Assembly (NCBI GenBank): GCA_964402955.1
Contig: CAYOEZ010000006.1
Coordinates: 1 to 51,256 of the forward strand
Direction of reading: 5' to 3'
DNA length: 51,256 bases
From: CAYOEZ01 sp964402955
GTDB lineage: Bacteria > Chloroflexota > DTOL01 > DAOUCN01
Shown here: positions 41,495 through 49,933 of the stretch, one piece after another
How the letters are laid out: each line of letters begins with the position of its first letter
How positions within the stretch are numbered: the stretch's first letter is position 1
Notes under the pieces: model-generated
What the model saw: the letters and a program-made list of their open reading frames with translations, nothing else
What the model was told of the DNA's origin: nothing
Database searches by the model: none
Program-made: the position numbers and the translations under genes

Positions 41495-41532
41495 ACCGTC
41501 AGTCTCTCCCCATATGAGGCTGGCGGTTTTTT
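41495..41532 (+). terminator. Riboswitch-controlled terminator
   Basis: ACCGTCAGTCTC (41495-41506) pairs with GAGGCTGGCGGT (41516-41527, two G-U pairs) and is followed by TTTTT (41528-41532). It is the expression platform of the TPP aptamer. Confidence 0.9.
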
Positions 41533-41533
41533 C

Positions 41534-41579
41534 GTGAGTGCTGAGTACCGAGTACTGAGTACCGAGGCTCAGTACTCAC
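41534..41579 (+). repeat. GAGTACTGAG-type hairpin before ykoE
   Basis: GTGAGTGCTGAG (41534-41545) and CTCAGTACTCAC (41568-41579) form a 12 bp stem with one G-U pair. Repeats of GAGTACCGAGTACTGAGTACC lie in the loop. It falls between the terminator and the ykoE ribosome site (AAGGAGG at 41583-41589). Confidence 0.7.
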
Positions 41580-41595
41580 TACAAGGAGGAGAACC

Positions 41596-42156
41596 ATGTT
41601 TGCACAATGGAAGACCCGTGATCTGATCATCACGGCGGTTCTGGCGGTGGCGCTGGGTATTCTCTTGATCGTGTGGACAGCCGTGTACGAAGGCCCGGGC
41701 ACAGCGTTGCTCACGGGCACGGGCGCCAACCTGCTCTACGGCGTCTACTTCTTGCCGGGCATCTTGATCCCGTACATCGTGCGCAAGCCGGGCGCAGCCG
41801 TGCTCGGCTCGGTGCTTGCGGCCGTCGTTGAGCTGCTGGGGACGCAGTGGGGCTTGCCGGCGATCATCTATGGCTTGCTGCAAGGCCTGGGCGCAGAGGC
41901 TGTCTTTGCCGCGCGCGGCTGGAAGAACTACAGCCTGGTGACGCTGATGGCAGCGTCTATCGTGTCTATGATCTTCGGCTTCGCCTTCGAATACTGGCAG
42001 TACTCCTACGGTGAGTTAGCTGTGGGTGTGCAAGCGCTCTACGTGCTGCTGCGTATCCCCAGCGCGCTGATTCTGGCCGGTTGGCTGGGCAAGGCTCTGG
42101 CTGATGCCCTGGCCCGCACCGGTGTGCTGCGCGGCATGGGGCTGACAGGGAAATAA
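41596..42156 (+). CDS. ykoE: Thiamine/HMP ECF transporter substrate-binding component YkoE
   Basis: 186 residues. Five to six membrane helices match the YkoE family (WKTRDLIITAVLAVALGIL, VYEGPGTALLTGTGANLLYGVY). It recognises a thiamine precursor, thought to be hydroxymethylpyrimidine or thiamine itself. The TPP riboswitch upstream and the T and ATPase components downstream make the assignment secure. AAGGAGG precedes ATG 41596. It ends one base before ykoC begins. Confidence 0.93.
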   Translation: MFAQWKTRDLIITAVLAVALGILLIVWTAVYEGPGTALLTGTGANLLYGVYFLPGILIPYIVRKPGAAVLGSVLAAVVELLGTQWGLPAIIYGLLQGLGAEAVFAARGWKNYSLVTLMAASIVSMIFGFAFEYWQYSYGELAVGVQALYVLLRIPSALILAGWLGKALADALARTGVLRGMGLTGK

Positions 42157-42157
42157 C

Positions 42158-42991
42158 ATGCTCGTCCGGCTCTATCAGGAGGGGGACAGCTTTCTGCATC
42201 GGCTCAATCCGATTGTCAAGTTTGTCGCCTTCGCTGCCCTGACGTTAGCGCCAACCTTCTACCTTGATCCAGAAGTCCCGGCGCTGTTTCTGGCGCTGGC
42301 GCTAGCGATGGCCTGGGGATTGGGCGGTCTGTCGCCGCGGGCAATGGCGGGCCGCCTGATCCCCATGATCGCACTGGCGCTGGGGTTGGCGCTCTCCAGC
42401 ACGATCTTCTACGGCGGAGCGAACACACACGCCCTGTTCGTGTTCGGCCCGCTGCGCGTCTCGGCCGAGGCGCTGGCCTTTGGTCTGAGCATGGGGCTGC
42501 GCATCCTGTGCGTTGTCTCCTATTCTGCCCTGTTTACGTTCACCACCGACCCCACGCTGCTGGTCTACAGCCTGATTCAGCAGGCGCGCTTGAACTACCG
42601 TCTGGGCTACACCATTCTGGCGGCCTATCGCTTTCTGCCGATCTTGCAGCGCGAAATGGCCAACATCAGCGCCGCCCACAGCGTACGCGGCGCCTACAGC
42701 CGCCACAGCGTGACAGCCGGGCTTGAGCGCGCCCTGCGCTACGGCGTGCCACTGCTGGCGAATGGCGTGCGCCAGGCCGACCGCCTGGCTGTGGCGATGG
42801 ACGCGCGCGGCTTCAGCTCTCCCACCATACGCACCTACTACATCAAGACCCGTCTCACCCCGGTCGACTGGCTCTTCCTTGTTGCTGTGCTGCTCGTTAC
42901 AGTCACGCTACTGATTGTTCTGGCGCACCTGGGGCTGTTGCGCGGCTTCTTGATGGGGCTGTCGGACGTCAACTTCGGAGGCGCGCCATGA
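42158..42991 (+). CDS. ykoC: ECF transporter transmembrane component YkoC
   Basis: 277 residues of the CbiQ/EcfT family with about six membrane helices. The conserved end ADRLAVAMDARGFSS is the cytoplasmic coupling helix region that meets the ATPase. It starts with FLHRLNPIVKFVAF, typical for T components. It follows ykoE by one base and overlaps ykoD by four (ATGA), so the three components are coupled. Confidence 0.92.
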   Translation: MLVRLYQEGDSFLHRLNPIVKFVAFAALTLAPTFYLDPEVPALFLALALAMAWGLGGLSPRAMAGRLIPMIALALGLALSSTIFYGGANTHALFVFGPLRVSAEALAFGLSMGLRILCVVSYSALFTFTTDPTLLVYSLIQQARLNYRLGYTILAAYRFLPILQREMANISAAHSVRGAYSRHSVTAGLERALRYGVPLLANGVRQADRLAVAMDARGFSSPTIRTYYIKTRLTPVDWLFLVAVLLVTVTLLIVLAHLGLLRGFLMGLSDVNFGGAP

Positions 42992-44949
42992 CCACCAACG
43001 ACGCACATGTAGGCCGGGCAGAGCCTGCCCCGCCCCATCGGGCATCGCGCCCGGCGTCTGCAGCCATCGTCGTTGAAAACCTCAGCTTCCGCTATGCCGA
43101 CACAGAGCGCTGGATTCTGCGCGACGTCAGCCTGACCGTGCCCGCCGGCGAGACGACGCTCATCCTCGGCCCCAGCGGCTGCGGCAAGAGCACGCTTGTA
43201 TTGTGCCTCAACGGGCTGATCCCGCACCTCATCGAGGGAGAGATACGGGGTGATGTGCACGTCTGGGGCCAGCCGGCCGCCACTCTGTGGAATAGTGGCG
43301 GGTCCCCCCTCACCCCCAATCCTGGGGGACAGAGCGCGAACTCCCCCAGTATTGGGGGCGGTGGGCAGAGTGCGGACTCCTCCGGCATAGGGGGGCAGCG
43401 CGCGAACTCCCCCAGCATTGGGGGTGGGGGGGCCTTCGTCGGCGAGGTCTTTCAAGATCCCGAAACGCAAATGGTGATGCCGCGTGTCGATGAGGAGATT
43501 GCCTTTGGCCTGGAGGGCATGGGCGTGCCGCCTGCCGACATGCCTGACCGCATCGCCGCCGCCCTGGCGCTGGTCGGGCTGCAAGACCGCCCGCGCGCCT
43601 GGGTCGACGGCCTCTCCGGTGGTCAGAAACAACGCCTGGCGCTGGCGGCGGTGCTCGCCTTGCAGCCAGGTATCCTTGTGCTTGACGAGCCAACGGCCAA
43701 TCTTGATCCCCTCACCACCGTGGCGTTCTTTCAGACCCTGCGTCGCCTGAAGGCTGAGCTGGGCATCACGATTGTGCTGATCGAGCACCGGCTCGATGCC
43801 GTCCTGCCGCTGGTCGATCATATTGTGGCGTTGAACCGCAACGGGCAGGTCCTCGTGGAGGGGACGCCCTCTGATGTGCTCGGCGGCCATACGGCGGAGC
43901 TGGAGCGCGAGGGAGTGTGGCTGCCCATGACCTGCCGCCTGATGCGGGCGCTGCAGGCGCATGGTGTGCCGATTGCTGACTGCCCACTGACCCTGGACGA
44001 GGTGGAGGCGGCGTTGCGCGCCGTGTGGGGCACGATGTGGAGTGCGACGACTCCTGTCCTCGCAGGGGCGGATACGCGACGACAGGAGTGCCCGATACAG
44101 CGGGGCAGGCTCTCGTCGCACTCCACAGGCGTTGCCACGCCCGCAATCTCTATCGCCAATCTCACTTTCGCCTACCCGGACAGCCCAGCGGTCTTGCGCG
44201 ACGTCACGATGCAGATCGGACGCAGGCGCTTCTTCGCCATCGTCGGGGCCAACGGGTCTGGAAAAACGACACTGGCGCGGCGCCTGGTAGGCTTGTTGCG
44301 GTCAGGCAGCGGCACGGTGACAGTGCTAGGCCAGGACACGCGGCGCAAGAGTCCCGGCGAACTTGCCCGCCAGGTGGGCTACGTCTTCCAAAACCCGGAG
44401 CACCAGTTTGTCACCGAGCGTGTGGCCGACGAGTTGGCCTATTCGCTGCGCGGGCGTTTCGACGATGCACAGATCACGCAGCGGGTGCAGTCTCTGCTAA
44501 GCACCTTCGGCCTCGAAGGGTACGAGGATGAGAATCCCTTTGCCCTGAGCCAGGGGCAGAAGCGGCGTCTAAGCGTGGCAACGATGGTTGCTCTGGAGCA
44601 GCCGATCCTGATTCTGGATGAGCCGACGTTTGGCCAGGATCAGCAGAGTACGACCGCGCTGATGGCGACCTTACAGAAGCTGCACGACGCCGGCGTGACC
44701 ATTGTCTTCATCACCCATGACATGCAGTTGGTGGCCGAGTATGCGGACGAGGTTGCGGTGATGGATAACGGAAAGGTTATCTTTCAGGGCACGCCGCGCG
44801 ATCTGTTCGGAAAACCCGAGATCCTGCAGCAGGCGTCGCTGGCCCTGCCGCCGCTGGCTGATCTCGCCCGCCGCCTCGGTTTGCCGCCGCTGCTGACGGT
44901 GGACGAGTGGGTGGGGTGGGCAGAGAGCAGGCAGGACAAGGCGCCTTGA
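42988..44949 (+). CDS. ykoD: Tandem-ATPase subunit of thiamine/HMP importer (YkoD) with in-frame repeat insertions
   Basis: 653 residues, about 100-150 more than usual for this fused pair of ABC domains. Domain 1: Walker A GPSGCGKST (about 61-69), signature LSGGQKQRL, Walker B VLDEPT. Domain 2: Walker A GANGSGKTT, signature LSQGQKRRL, Walker B ILDEPT. Between the first Walker A and the Q-loop (FVGEVFQDPETQM), residues 105-149 are a Gly/Ser/Pro-rich stretch made by tandem CCCCCAGNATTGGGGG repeats. A second insert (about 350-380) in the inter-domain linker comes from a palindromic repeat. Both keep the frame and spare all ATPase motifs, so the protein is probably functional. Confidence 0.92.
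   Translation: MTTNDAHVGRAEPAPPHRASRPASAAIVVENLSFRYADTERWILRDVSLTVPAGETTLILGPSGCGKSTLVLCLNGLIPHLIEGEIRGDVHVWGQPAATLWNSGGSPLTPNPGGQSANSPSIGGGGQSADSSGIGGQRANSPSIGGGGAFVGEVFQDPETQMVMPRVDEEIAFGLEGMGVPPADMPDRIAAALALVGLQDRPRAWVDGLSGGQKQRLALAAVLALQPGILVLDEPTANLDPLTTVAFFQTLRRLKAELGITIVLIEHRLDAVLPLVDHIVALNRNGQVLVEGTPSDVLGGHTAELEREGVWLPMTCRLMRALQAHGVPIADCPLTLDEVEAALRAVWGTMWSATTPVLAGADTRRQECPIQRGRLSSHSTGVATPAISIANLTFAYPDSPAVLRDVTMQIGRRRFFAIVGANGSGKTTLARRLVGLLRSGSGTVTVLGQDTRRKSPGELARQVGYVFQNPEHQFVTERVADELAYSLRGRFDDAQITQRVQSLLSTFGLEGYEDENPFALSQGQKRRLSVATMVALEQPILILDEPTFGQDQQSTTALMATLQKLHDAGVTIVFITHDMQLVAEYADEVAVMDNGKVIFQGTPRDLFGKPEILQQASLALPPLADLARRLGLPPLLTVDEWVGWAESRQDKAP
43300..43434. repeat. Tandem palindromic repeat within ykoD, first ATPase domain
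   Basis: Three imperfect units of about 30-37 bp (CAGAGCGCGAACTCCCCC, AGTATTGGGGG and variants) each carry a palindrome of the type CCCCCAGNATTGGGGG. The unit length is not a multiple of three throughout, yet the frame stays open. Confidence 0.75.
44037..44126. repeat. Palindromic repeat within ykoD linker
   Basis: GTGGAGTGCGACGA (44037-44050) and TCGTCGCACTCCAC (44113-44126) form a perfect 14 bp outer stem; inside it ACTCCTGTC (44050-44058) faces GACAGGAGT (44081-44089). It is an inserted element at the junction of the two ATPase domains. Confidence 0.75.
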
Positions 44950-44985
44950 CTTTAGCCGCGTTCAGCGTGCCTGTTGTAATGAAAG

Positions 44986-45016
44986 TCCTCCCGAAGGTTC
45001 GCAACCTTCGGGAGGA
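44986..45016. terminator. Hairpin after ykoD
   Basis: A 14 bp perfect stem (44986-44999 with 45003-45016) with a 3-base loop in the 79 bp gap between ykoD and the convergent aldo/keto reductase gene. It may terminate both sides. Confidence 0.7.
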
Positions 45017-45028
45017 GAAGAAAGCAAG

Positions 45029-45901
45029 CTACGTTGCCGCGGGCGCAGGCGTCCACAGCGGTGTGAAGTTGTCGGCCGTGGCCAGCAGATCATCCTGCTC
45101 TTTGGCGCTCATGGGCGTGAAGCGCTCAGCGACATCCACGATGGCCGGCCACAGCCGGTTGTCGCCGGCGCAGGGGATGCCGGTGATAGGCTGCGACAGA
45201 GTCCAGCGGATGGCCGATTTGATCATGTGCAGGTCGTCAAACGGTTCGTACCAGGGCCGCCAACGCCGCTCGCGCTCGCCCCAGGGCGCCTTGCAGAGCG
45301 ACTTGATGCATTGTACGCCCAGGTCGCGTTTGGCGCAGATGGCGAGCAGTTCCTCGACATCGGCGCGGTACACTGGATTGGCCCACAGCACGAAGTTGAG
45401 CGGGAACATGACCGTGTCCAGATCAAAGCACTTGAGCGCCTCGATCTGGATACGTGGAGCGTCGAGCCCGTGGCCCGTGATGCCCAGATACTTGGTGAGT
45501 CCCTGCTTCCTGGCTTCGACGAAGGCCTCCAGCGCGCCGCCGGGGGCGAAAATCTCTTCCAGGTCGGTGAACGTGGTCACGGCGTGGAACTGGTAGAGGT
45601 CAACATTCTTGACTTGCAGCCGCTTGAGCGTGTTTTGCATCTCATCCCAGGCTTCCTGCCTTGTGCGTTTGCCTGTCTTGCTGCCCAGGAAGACCTGCTG
45701 GCGGATGCGCGGCATCCAGGGACCGACGCGCAGTTCTGCCTCGCCGTACGATGGAGCGATGTCGATGTGGTTGACGCCATGCGCCAGCATGTAATCCATG
45801 GCAGCATCGGCTTCCTCTTGCGCTACCTTGCCCAGCCCGGCCGTGCCCATGATGACCAGACTACTCTGGTGGCCGGTGCGTCCCAATCGTCGTGTTTGCA
45901 T
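45029..45901 (-). CDS. Aldo/keto reductase family protein
   Basis: 290 residues forming a TIM barrel. The catalytic tetrad is D47, Y52 (IDIAPSYG), K75 (GSKTGK) and H106 (QFHAVTT). It reduces or oxidises carbonyl groups with NADPH; the group resembles oxidoreductases related to D-threo-aldose 1-dehydrogenase. The start is ATG 45901; AAAGGAG lies upstream. It follows the ureidoglycolate-lyase-like gene by 18 bp, so the two are likely in one operon. The substrate is unknown. Confidence 0.92.
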   Translation of the reverse strand: MQTRRLGRTGHQSSLVIMGTAGLGKVAQEEADAAMDYMLAHGVNHIDIAPSYGEAELRVGPWMPRIRQQVFLGSKTGKRTRQEAWDEMQNTLKRLQVKNVDLYQFHAVTTFTDLEEIFAPGGALEAFVEARKQGLTKYLGITGHGLDAPRIQIEALKCFDLDTVMFPLNFVLWANPVYRADVEELLAICAKRDLGVQCIKSLCKAPWGERERRWRPWYEPFDDLHMIKSAIRWTLSQPITGIPCAGDNRLWPAIVDVAERFTPMSAKEQDDLLATADNFTPLWTPAPAAT

Positions 45902-45919
45902 GACCTGTCTCCTTTTTAT

Positions 45920-46420
45920 TTACACTGCTATCTTGATCTTTTCCTCGTCGCTGTGCTTGATGACAACACAGTCGTTCGCATAGGTGCGCTCGGGAAGCAC
46001 AATCAGCACGCTGGCCGGCTGGTTGTTCACTGTCCACGGCGCGTGATGCCAGATGCCGGGGCGCAGAGTGACCATTGTGCCTTTCGGCACGCGGAAGGCG
46101 TGCATCTTGTCCACCGGCACCGGGGCATTGGACGGCGTCGCCGGAGCAACGTGGATCAAGACGTCGTTGTCGAGCGGCAAGATGCCCTCGCCCGTCCTGG
46201 TGTGATACTCTGACACGGTGATGACGAAATCGCGCTTCTCAACGCGACAGGTCGAGAACGAAACAATGGTGGGGCCGCCCATATCTTCCTGTACCATGTC
46301 ACGGAAGAACTCGACGGGCGGAGCGCCAAGCTTCTCTGCGCTGGGATTGACCATCTGGCCGAAGTGGCCGAATGGCAGGAACGCCTCAGCGCTCAGCTCT
46401 TCTACTTTGATCGTTTTCAC
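45920..46420 (-). CDS. Ureidoglycolate-lyase-like protein (cupin-type)
   Basis: 166 residues with the AllA-type double-stranded beta-helix core: FLPFGHFGQMV at the N-terminus and the signature AFRVPKGTMVTLRPGIWHHAPW. AllA cleaves ureidoglycolate to glyoxylate and urea, but no other purine-catabolism gene is nearby, so another sugar-acid or lactone role is possible. AAAGGAGC precedes ATG 46420. It lies downstream of the HepT/MntA-like pair and before the aldo/keto reductase. Confidence 0.8.
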   Translation of the reverse strand: MKTIKVEELSAEAFLPFGHFGQMVNPSAEKLGAPPVEFFRDMVQEDMGGPTIVSFSTCRVEKRDFVITVSEYHTRTGEGILPLDNDVLIHVAPATPSNAPVPVDKMHAFRVPKGTMVTLRPGIWHHAPWTVNNQPASVLIVLPERTYANDCVVIKHSDEEKIKIAV

Positions 46421-46438
46421 GAAGACGTGCTCCTTTAG

Positions 46439-46786
46439 CTACTCAGAATGTTGTGGTCCTACATCCACCTGCTCCAGCGTGGCGAGGAGAGGCGGAATAT
46501 CGGTCGTTGCGGTCTTCCACACTTCGTCCAGATCCACAGCGTCATATTCATGGATCAAGTTATCTCGCATCCCGGCAATGGTGCGCCACGGTATCTCGGG
46601 GTGCGCCAAACGGAACTCATCAGATAGCCGCTTCACAGGCTCGCCAAGAACCAGCAGTTGGTGCAATATGGCTGATTGGGTTTTGAGATCATTGAAGAAG
46701 GACAGCTCGTCCAATCCGCCGTGGAATTCGAGGACGAGGCGGCAGGCTCTAAGCATGTCCAACACCGTTGCCTCATCGCGCAACAT
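46439..46786 (-). CDS. HepT-like ribonuclease toxin (HEPN domain)
   Basis: 115 residues. The helical HEPN fold carries the catalytic RX4HXY motif as RDNLIHEY. The tyrosine of that motif is the residue AMPylated in HepT toxins of the HepT/MntA system. ATG 46786 lies inside the end of the MntA-like gene (14 bp overlap), the usual antitoxin-first arrangement. It would cleave RNA, probably tRNA, when freed from its partner. Confidence 0.85.
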   Translation of the reverse strand: MLRDEATVLDMLRACRLVLEFHGGLDELSFFNDLKTQSAILHQLLVLGEPVKRLSDEFRLAHPEIPWRTIAGMRDNLIHEYDAVDLDEVWKTATTDIPPLLATLEQVDVGPQHSE

Positions 46787-47126
46787 AGGCAGGCTCCGCG
46801 CTTTCCAGGATGGCCTGCCGACGAATCCAGTTGCTACTCCGTTCAATGGAACGCCTCGTCACGATGTCCACGTCCCGACCCAGAATAGCCTGCAAGTCAT
46901 CTTCCATATGCACATGATCGAACAGGCTCCACGCGGCGTCAGGTGCAAAAGACACCAAAACATTAACATCGCTGTCCGGACGGAAATCATCGCGCAGCAC
47001 AGATCCAAAGAACGCGAGTTCCGTGATCTTCCAACGCCTGCAAAAGGCGGCTATCTTTCTCTGCGGCACCCGGAGGTTGTTCCGGTGAGGCAGATCGGTG
47101 TCGGGTGTTGCTGTTTTCCCAGACAT
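46773..47126 (-). CDS. MntA-like nucleotidyltransferase antitoxin, with an Asp-to-Asn change
   Basis: 117 residues of the minimal nucleotidyltransferase type. The motif GS-x10-D-x-D appears as GSVLRDDFRPDSDVNVLV: the second catalytic aspartate is Asn (AAT, read directly). A third acidic residue (GRDVDIVT) is present. Active MntA antitoxins AMPylate their HEPN toxin, and the D-x-D pair binds Mg2+. The change should weaken or abolish this, unless a drifted enzyme uses another residue. ATG 47126 has GAAGGAAA upstream. Confidence 0.85.
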   Translation of the reverse strand: MSGKTATPDTDLPHRNNLRVPQRKIAAFCRRWKITELAFFGSVLRDDFRPDSDVNVLVSFAPDAAWSLFDHVHMEDDLQAILGRDVDIVTRRSIERSSNWIRRQAILESAEPAYVAR

Positions 47127-47142
47127 GCAGGTGTTTCCTTCT

Positions 47143-47185
47143 GTTGTTGATGGAACGGCGGCAGAGCCGCCGTTCCATCAACAAC
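47143..47185. repeat. Perfect 20 bp palindrome between pgk and the MntA-like gene
   Basis: GTTGTTGATGGAACGGCGGC (47143-47162) and its exact complement (47166-47185) around AGA. It sits 11 bases after the pgk stop. It may terminate pgk transcription, though no T run follows, or be a dispersed repeat. Confidence 0.8.
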
Positions 47186-47196
47186 ATCCAGTACAG

Positions 47197-48372
<1,176 letters not shown>

Positions 48373-48499
48373 AGTTCCTTCTCCTTCATTGAGTGTAGAA
48401 ATGTATGCGGGCCCGCAATGCGGGCGAACGTGCGCCATTAGTGAATTGTATCACAAACGCTGATCACGGGCATACGCCAAATGATGTATCGCGCCCGGC

Positions 48500-49933
48500 T
48501 CAATACGCGCCCCGGCCCGAGAGGACCGTTGGCCCCGTCTGCAAGAGAATCTTGAAGTCGAGCGCGAGCGACCAGTTTTCGATGTAGTAGATGTCCATCA
48601 TCACCATCTCGGCGAAGGGCAGCTCGCTGCGCCCCATGACCTGCCACAACCCGGTGATGCCGGGCGCTACTTCCAGCCGCCGCCTGTGCCATTCCTCATA
48701 GCGCTCAACTTCCGAAGGCAACGGCGGGCGCGGGCCAATCACGCTCATATCGCCGCGCAGGACATTGAAGAACTGGGGCAGCTCGTCTATGCTCCAGCGA
48801 CGGAGAACGCCGCCGACGCGCGTGCGGCGCGGGTCCTGGCGGATCTTGAATGTGATGCCCTTGACGTCGTTCAAGTCGGCCAGGGCCGGCAACTCTTCTT
48901 CGGCGCCGATACGCATGGTGCGGAACTTGTAGACAGTGAATGGCTGGCCGTGGCGCCCGATGCGCGTCTGGCGGAAGAAAATGGGGCCGGGCGAATCAAG
49001 GCGAACCAGAAGAGTAACCACTGCCAGGAGCGGAGAAGTGATAAGCAGGGCAATGGTTGACACGATAATGTCCATCACCCGCTTGACGAGGCGCGCTCCC
49101 TCGCTGATCGTGACAGACGTGACGCCGATGAGCGGTATGCCGTTGATATCGTCAATATCCACTTCCGACAGGCTGAGCTGGAAGAGGTCGGGCACGATGC
49201 GGAAGCTGACCTGGCTGCGCTGGCAGTGCGCCATGATATTGAGCACCTTCGTGTGCGATACCCAGGGCAGGGTAATGATCACCTGATCAATGTGCTCGGC
49301 CTCAACAACCTGGACGACATTGTCGGTCGGGCCGAAGGCGCGCGTGCGCCCCATATCTTGCTGTTTGGCAGGGTCATCGTCAACAAAGCCGACGAGCAGG
49401 TAGCCAAGTTCCGGCCGAGCCAGGATGTTCTGTATGACAGCGCGGCCAACCTGGCCGGCGCCGACGATCAACACCCGTTCGACGCCAATGCCGCGCCGCC
49501 GCTGCCACGACTGTAGCGCACCCACCACAAGGCGCGCCCCGCCCAGGACGAACACGGCGATCAGCCACAGGTAAGCGAAGAAGAGACGCGATGGCAGCGT
49601 GGGGCGAAAGATCAGATAGACAAACAGGACAACGGTGATACCGACCAGTGTGCCGCGGGCGATCAGTCCCAACCGATCGAGCCAGGGCGTACCTCGCCGC
49701 TGCCGGTAGAGCCGCTCGCTGGCCAGGACGAACATGACGATCACGGTGACGGCAATCTCGACGGGGACATAGTCCCGCAGCGAGAGAAAGTCCGCCGCTT
49801 CAACGTTGCCGCCGATCTCCCACTTGTAGCGGACGATGTAGGCCAGGACGAAGGAAACGTTGAGGAGAATTATGTCTATGATGGCCGTCATTACCGGCGA
49901 TGGCCAGGCTGTCTTACGCGTTTGATTAGTCAT
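48500..49933 (-). CDS. Polyprenyl glycosylphosphotransferase (initiating sugar transferase)
   Basis: 477 residues. Four to five N-terminal membrane helices, a Rossmann-like CoA-binding-type domain (GVERVLIVGAGQVGRAVIQNI), a membrane segment (VMDIIVSTIALLITSPLLAVV) and the conserved sugar-phosphate transferase domain (RQTRIGRHGQPFTVYKFRTM, RRWSIDELPQFFNVLRGDMS, PGITGLWQVMGRS). Like WbaP/WcaJ it moves a sugar-1-phosphate from a nucleotide donor to undecaprenyl phosphate, starting repeat-unit synthesis for an exopolysaccharide. It overlaps the next gene by 8 bp and is the last of the pair visible here. Confidence 0.93.
   Translation of the reverse strand: MTNQTRKTAWPSPVMTAIIDIILLNVSFVLAYIVRYKWEIGGNVEAADFLSLRDYVPVEIAVTVIVMFVLASERLYRQRRGTPWLDRLGLIARGTLVGITVVLFVYLIFRPTLPSRLFFAYLWLIAVFVLGGARLVVGALQSWQRRRGIGVERVLIVGAGQVGRAVIQNILARPELGYLLVGFVDDDPAKQQDMGRTRAFGPTDNVVQVVEAEHIDQVIITLPWVSHTKVLNIMAHCQRSQVSFRIVPDLFQLSLSEVDIDDINGIPLIGVTSVTISEGARLVKRVMDIIVSTIALLITSPLLAVVTLLVRLDSPGPIFFRQTRIGRHGQPFTVYKFRTMRIGAEEELPALADLNDVKGITFKIRQDPRRTRVGGVLRRWSIDELPQFFNVLRGDMSVIGPRPPLPSEVERYEEWHRRRLEVAPGITGLWQVMGRSELPFAEMVMMDIYYIENWSLALDFKILLQTGPTVLSGRGAY

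Noticed and set aside
41534..41579. Short repeated GAGTAC words as a possible CRISPR array
   Set aside because: The words are too short, lack spacers of constant length and form one hairpin; no cas gene is present.
42838..44121. Minus-strand open frame across ykoC/ykoD
   Set aside because: The plus strand encodes intact transporter subunits; the antisense frame is compositional.
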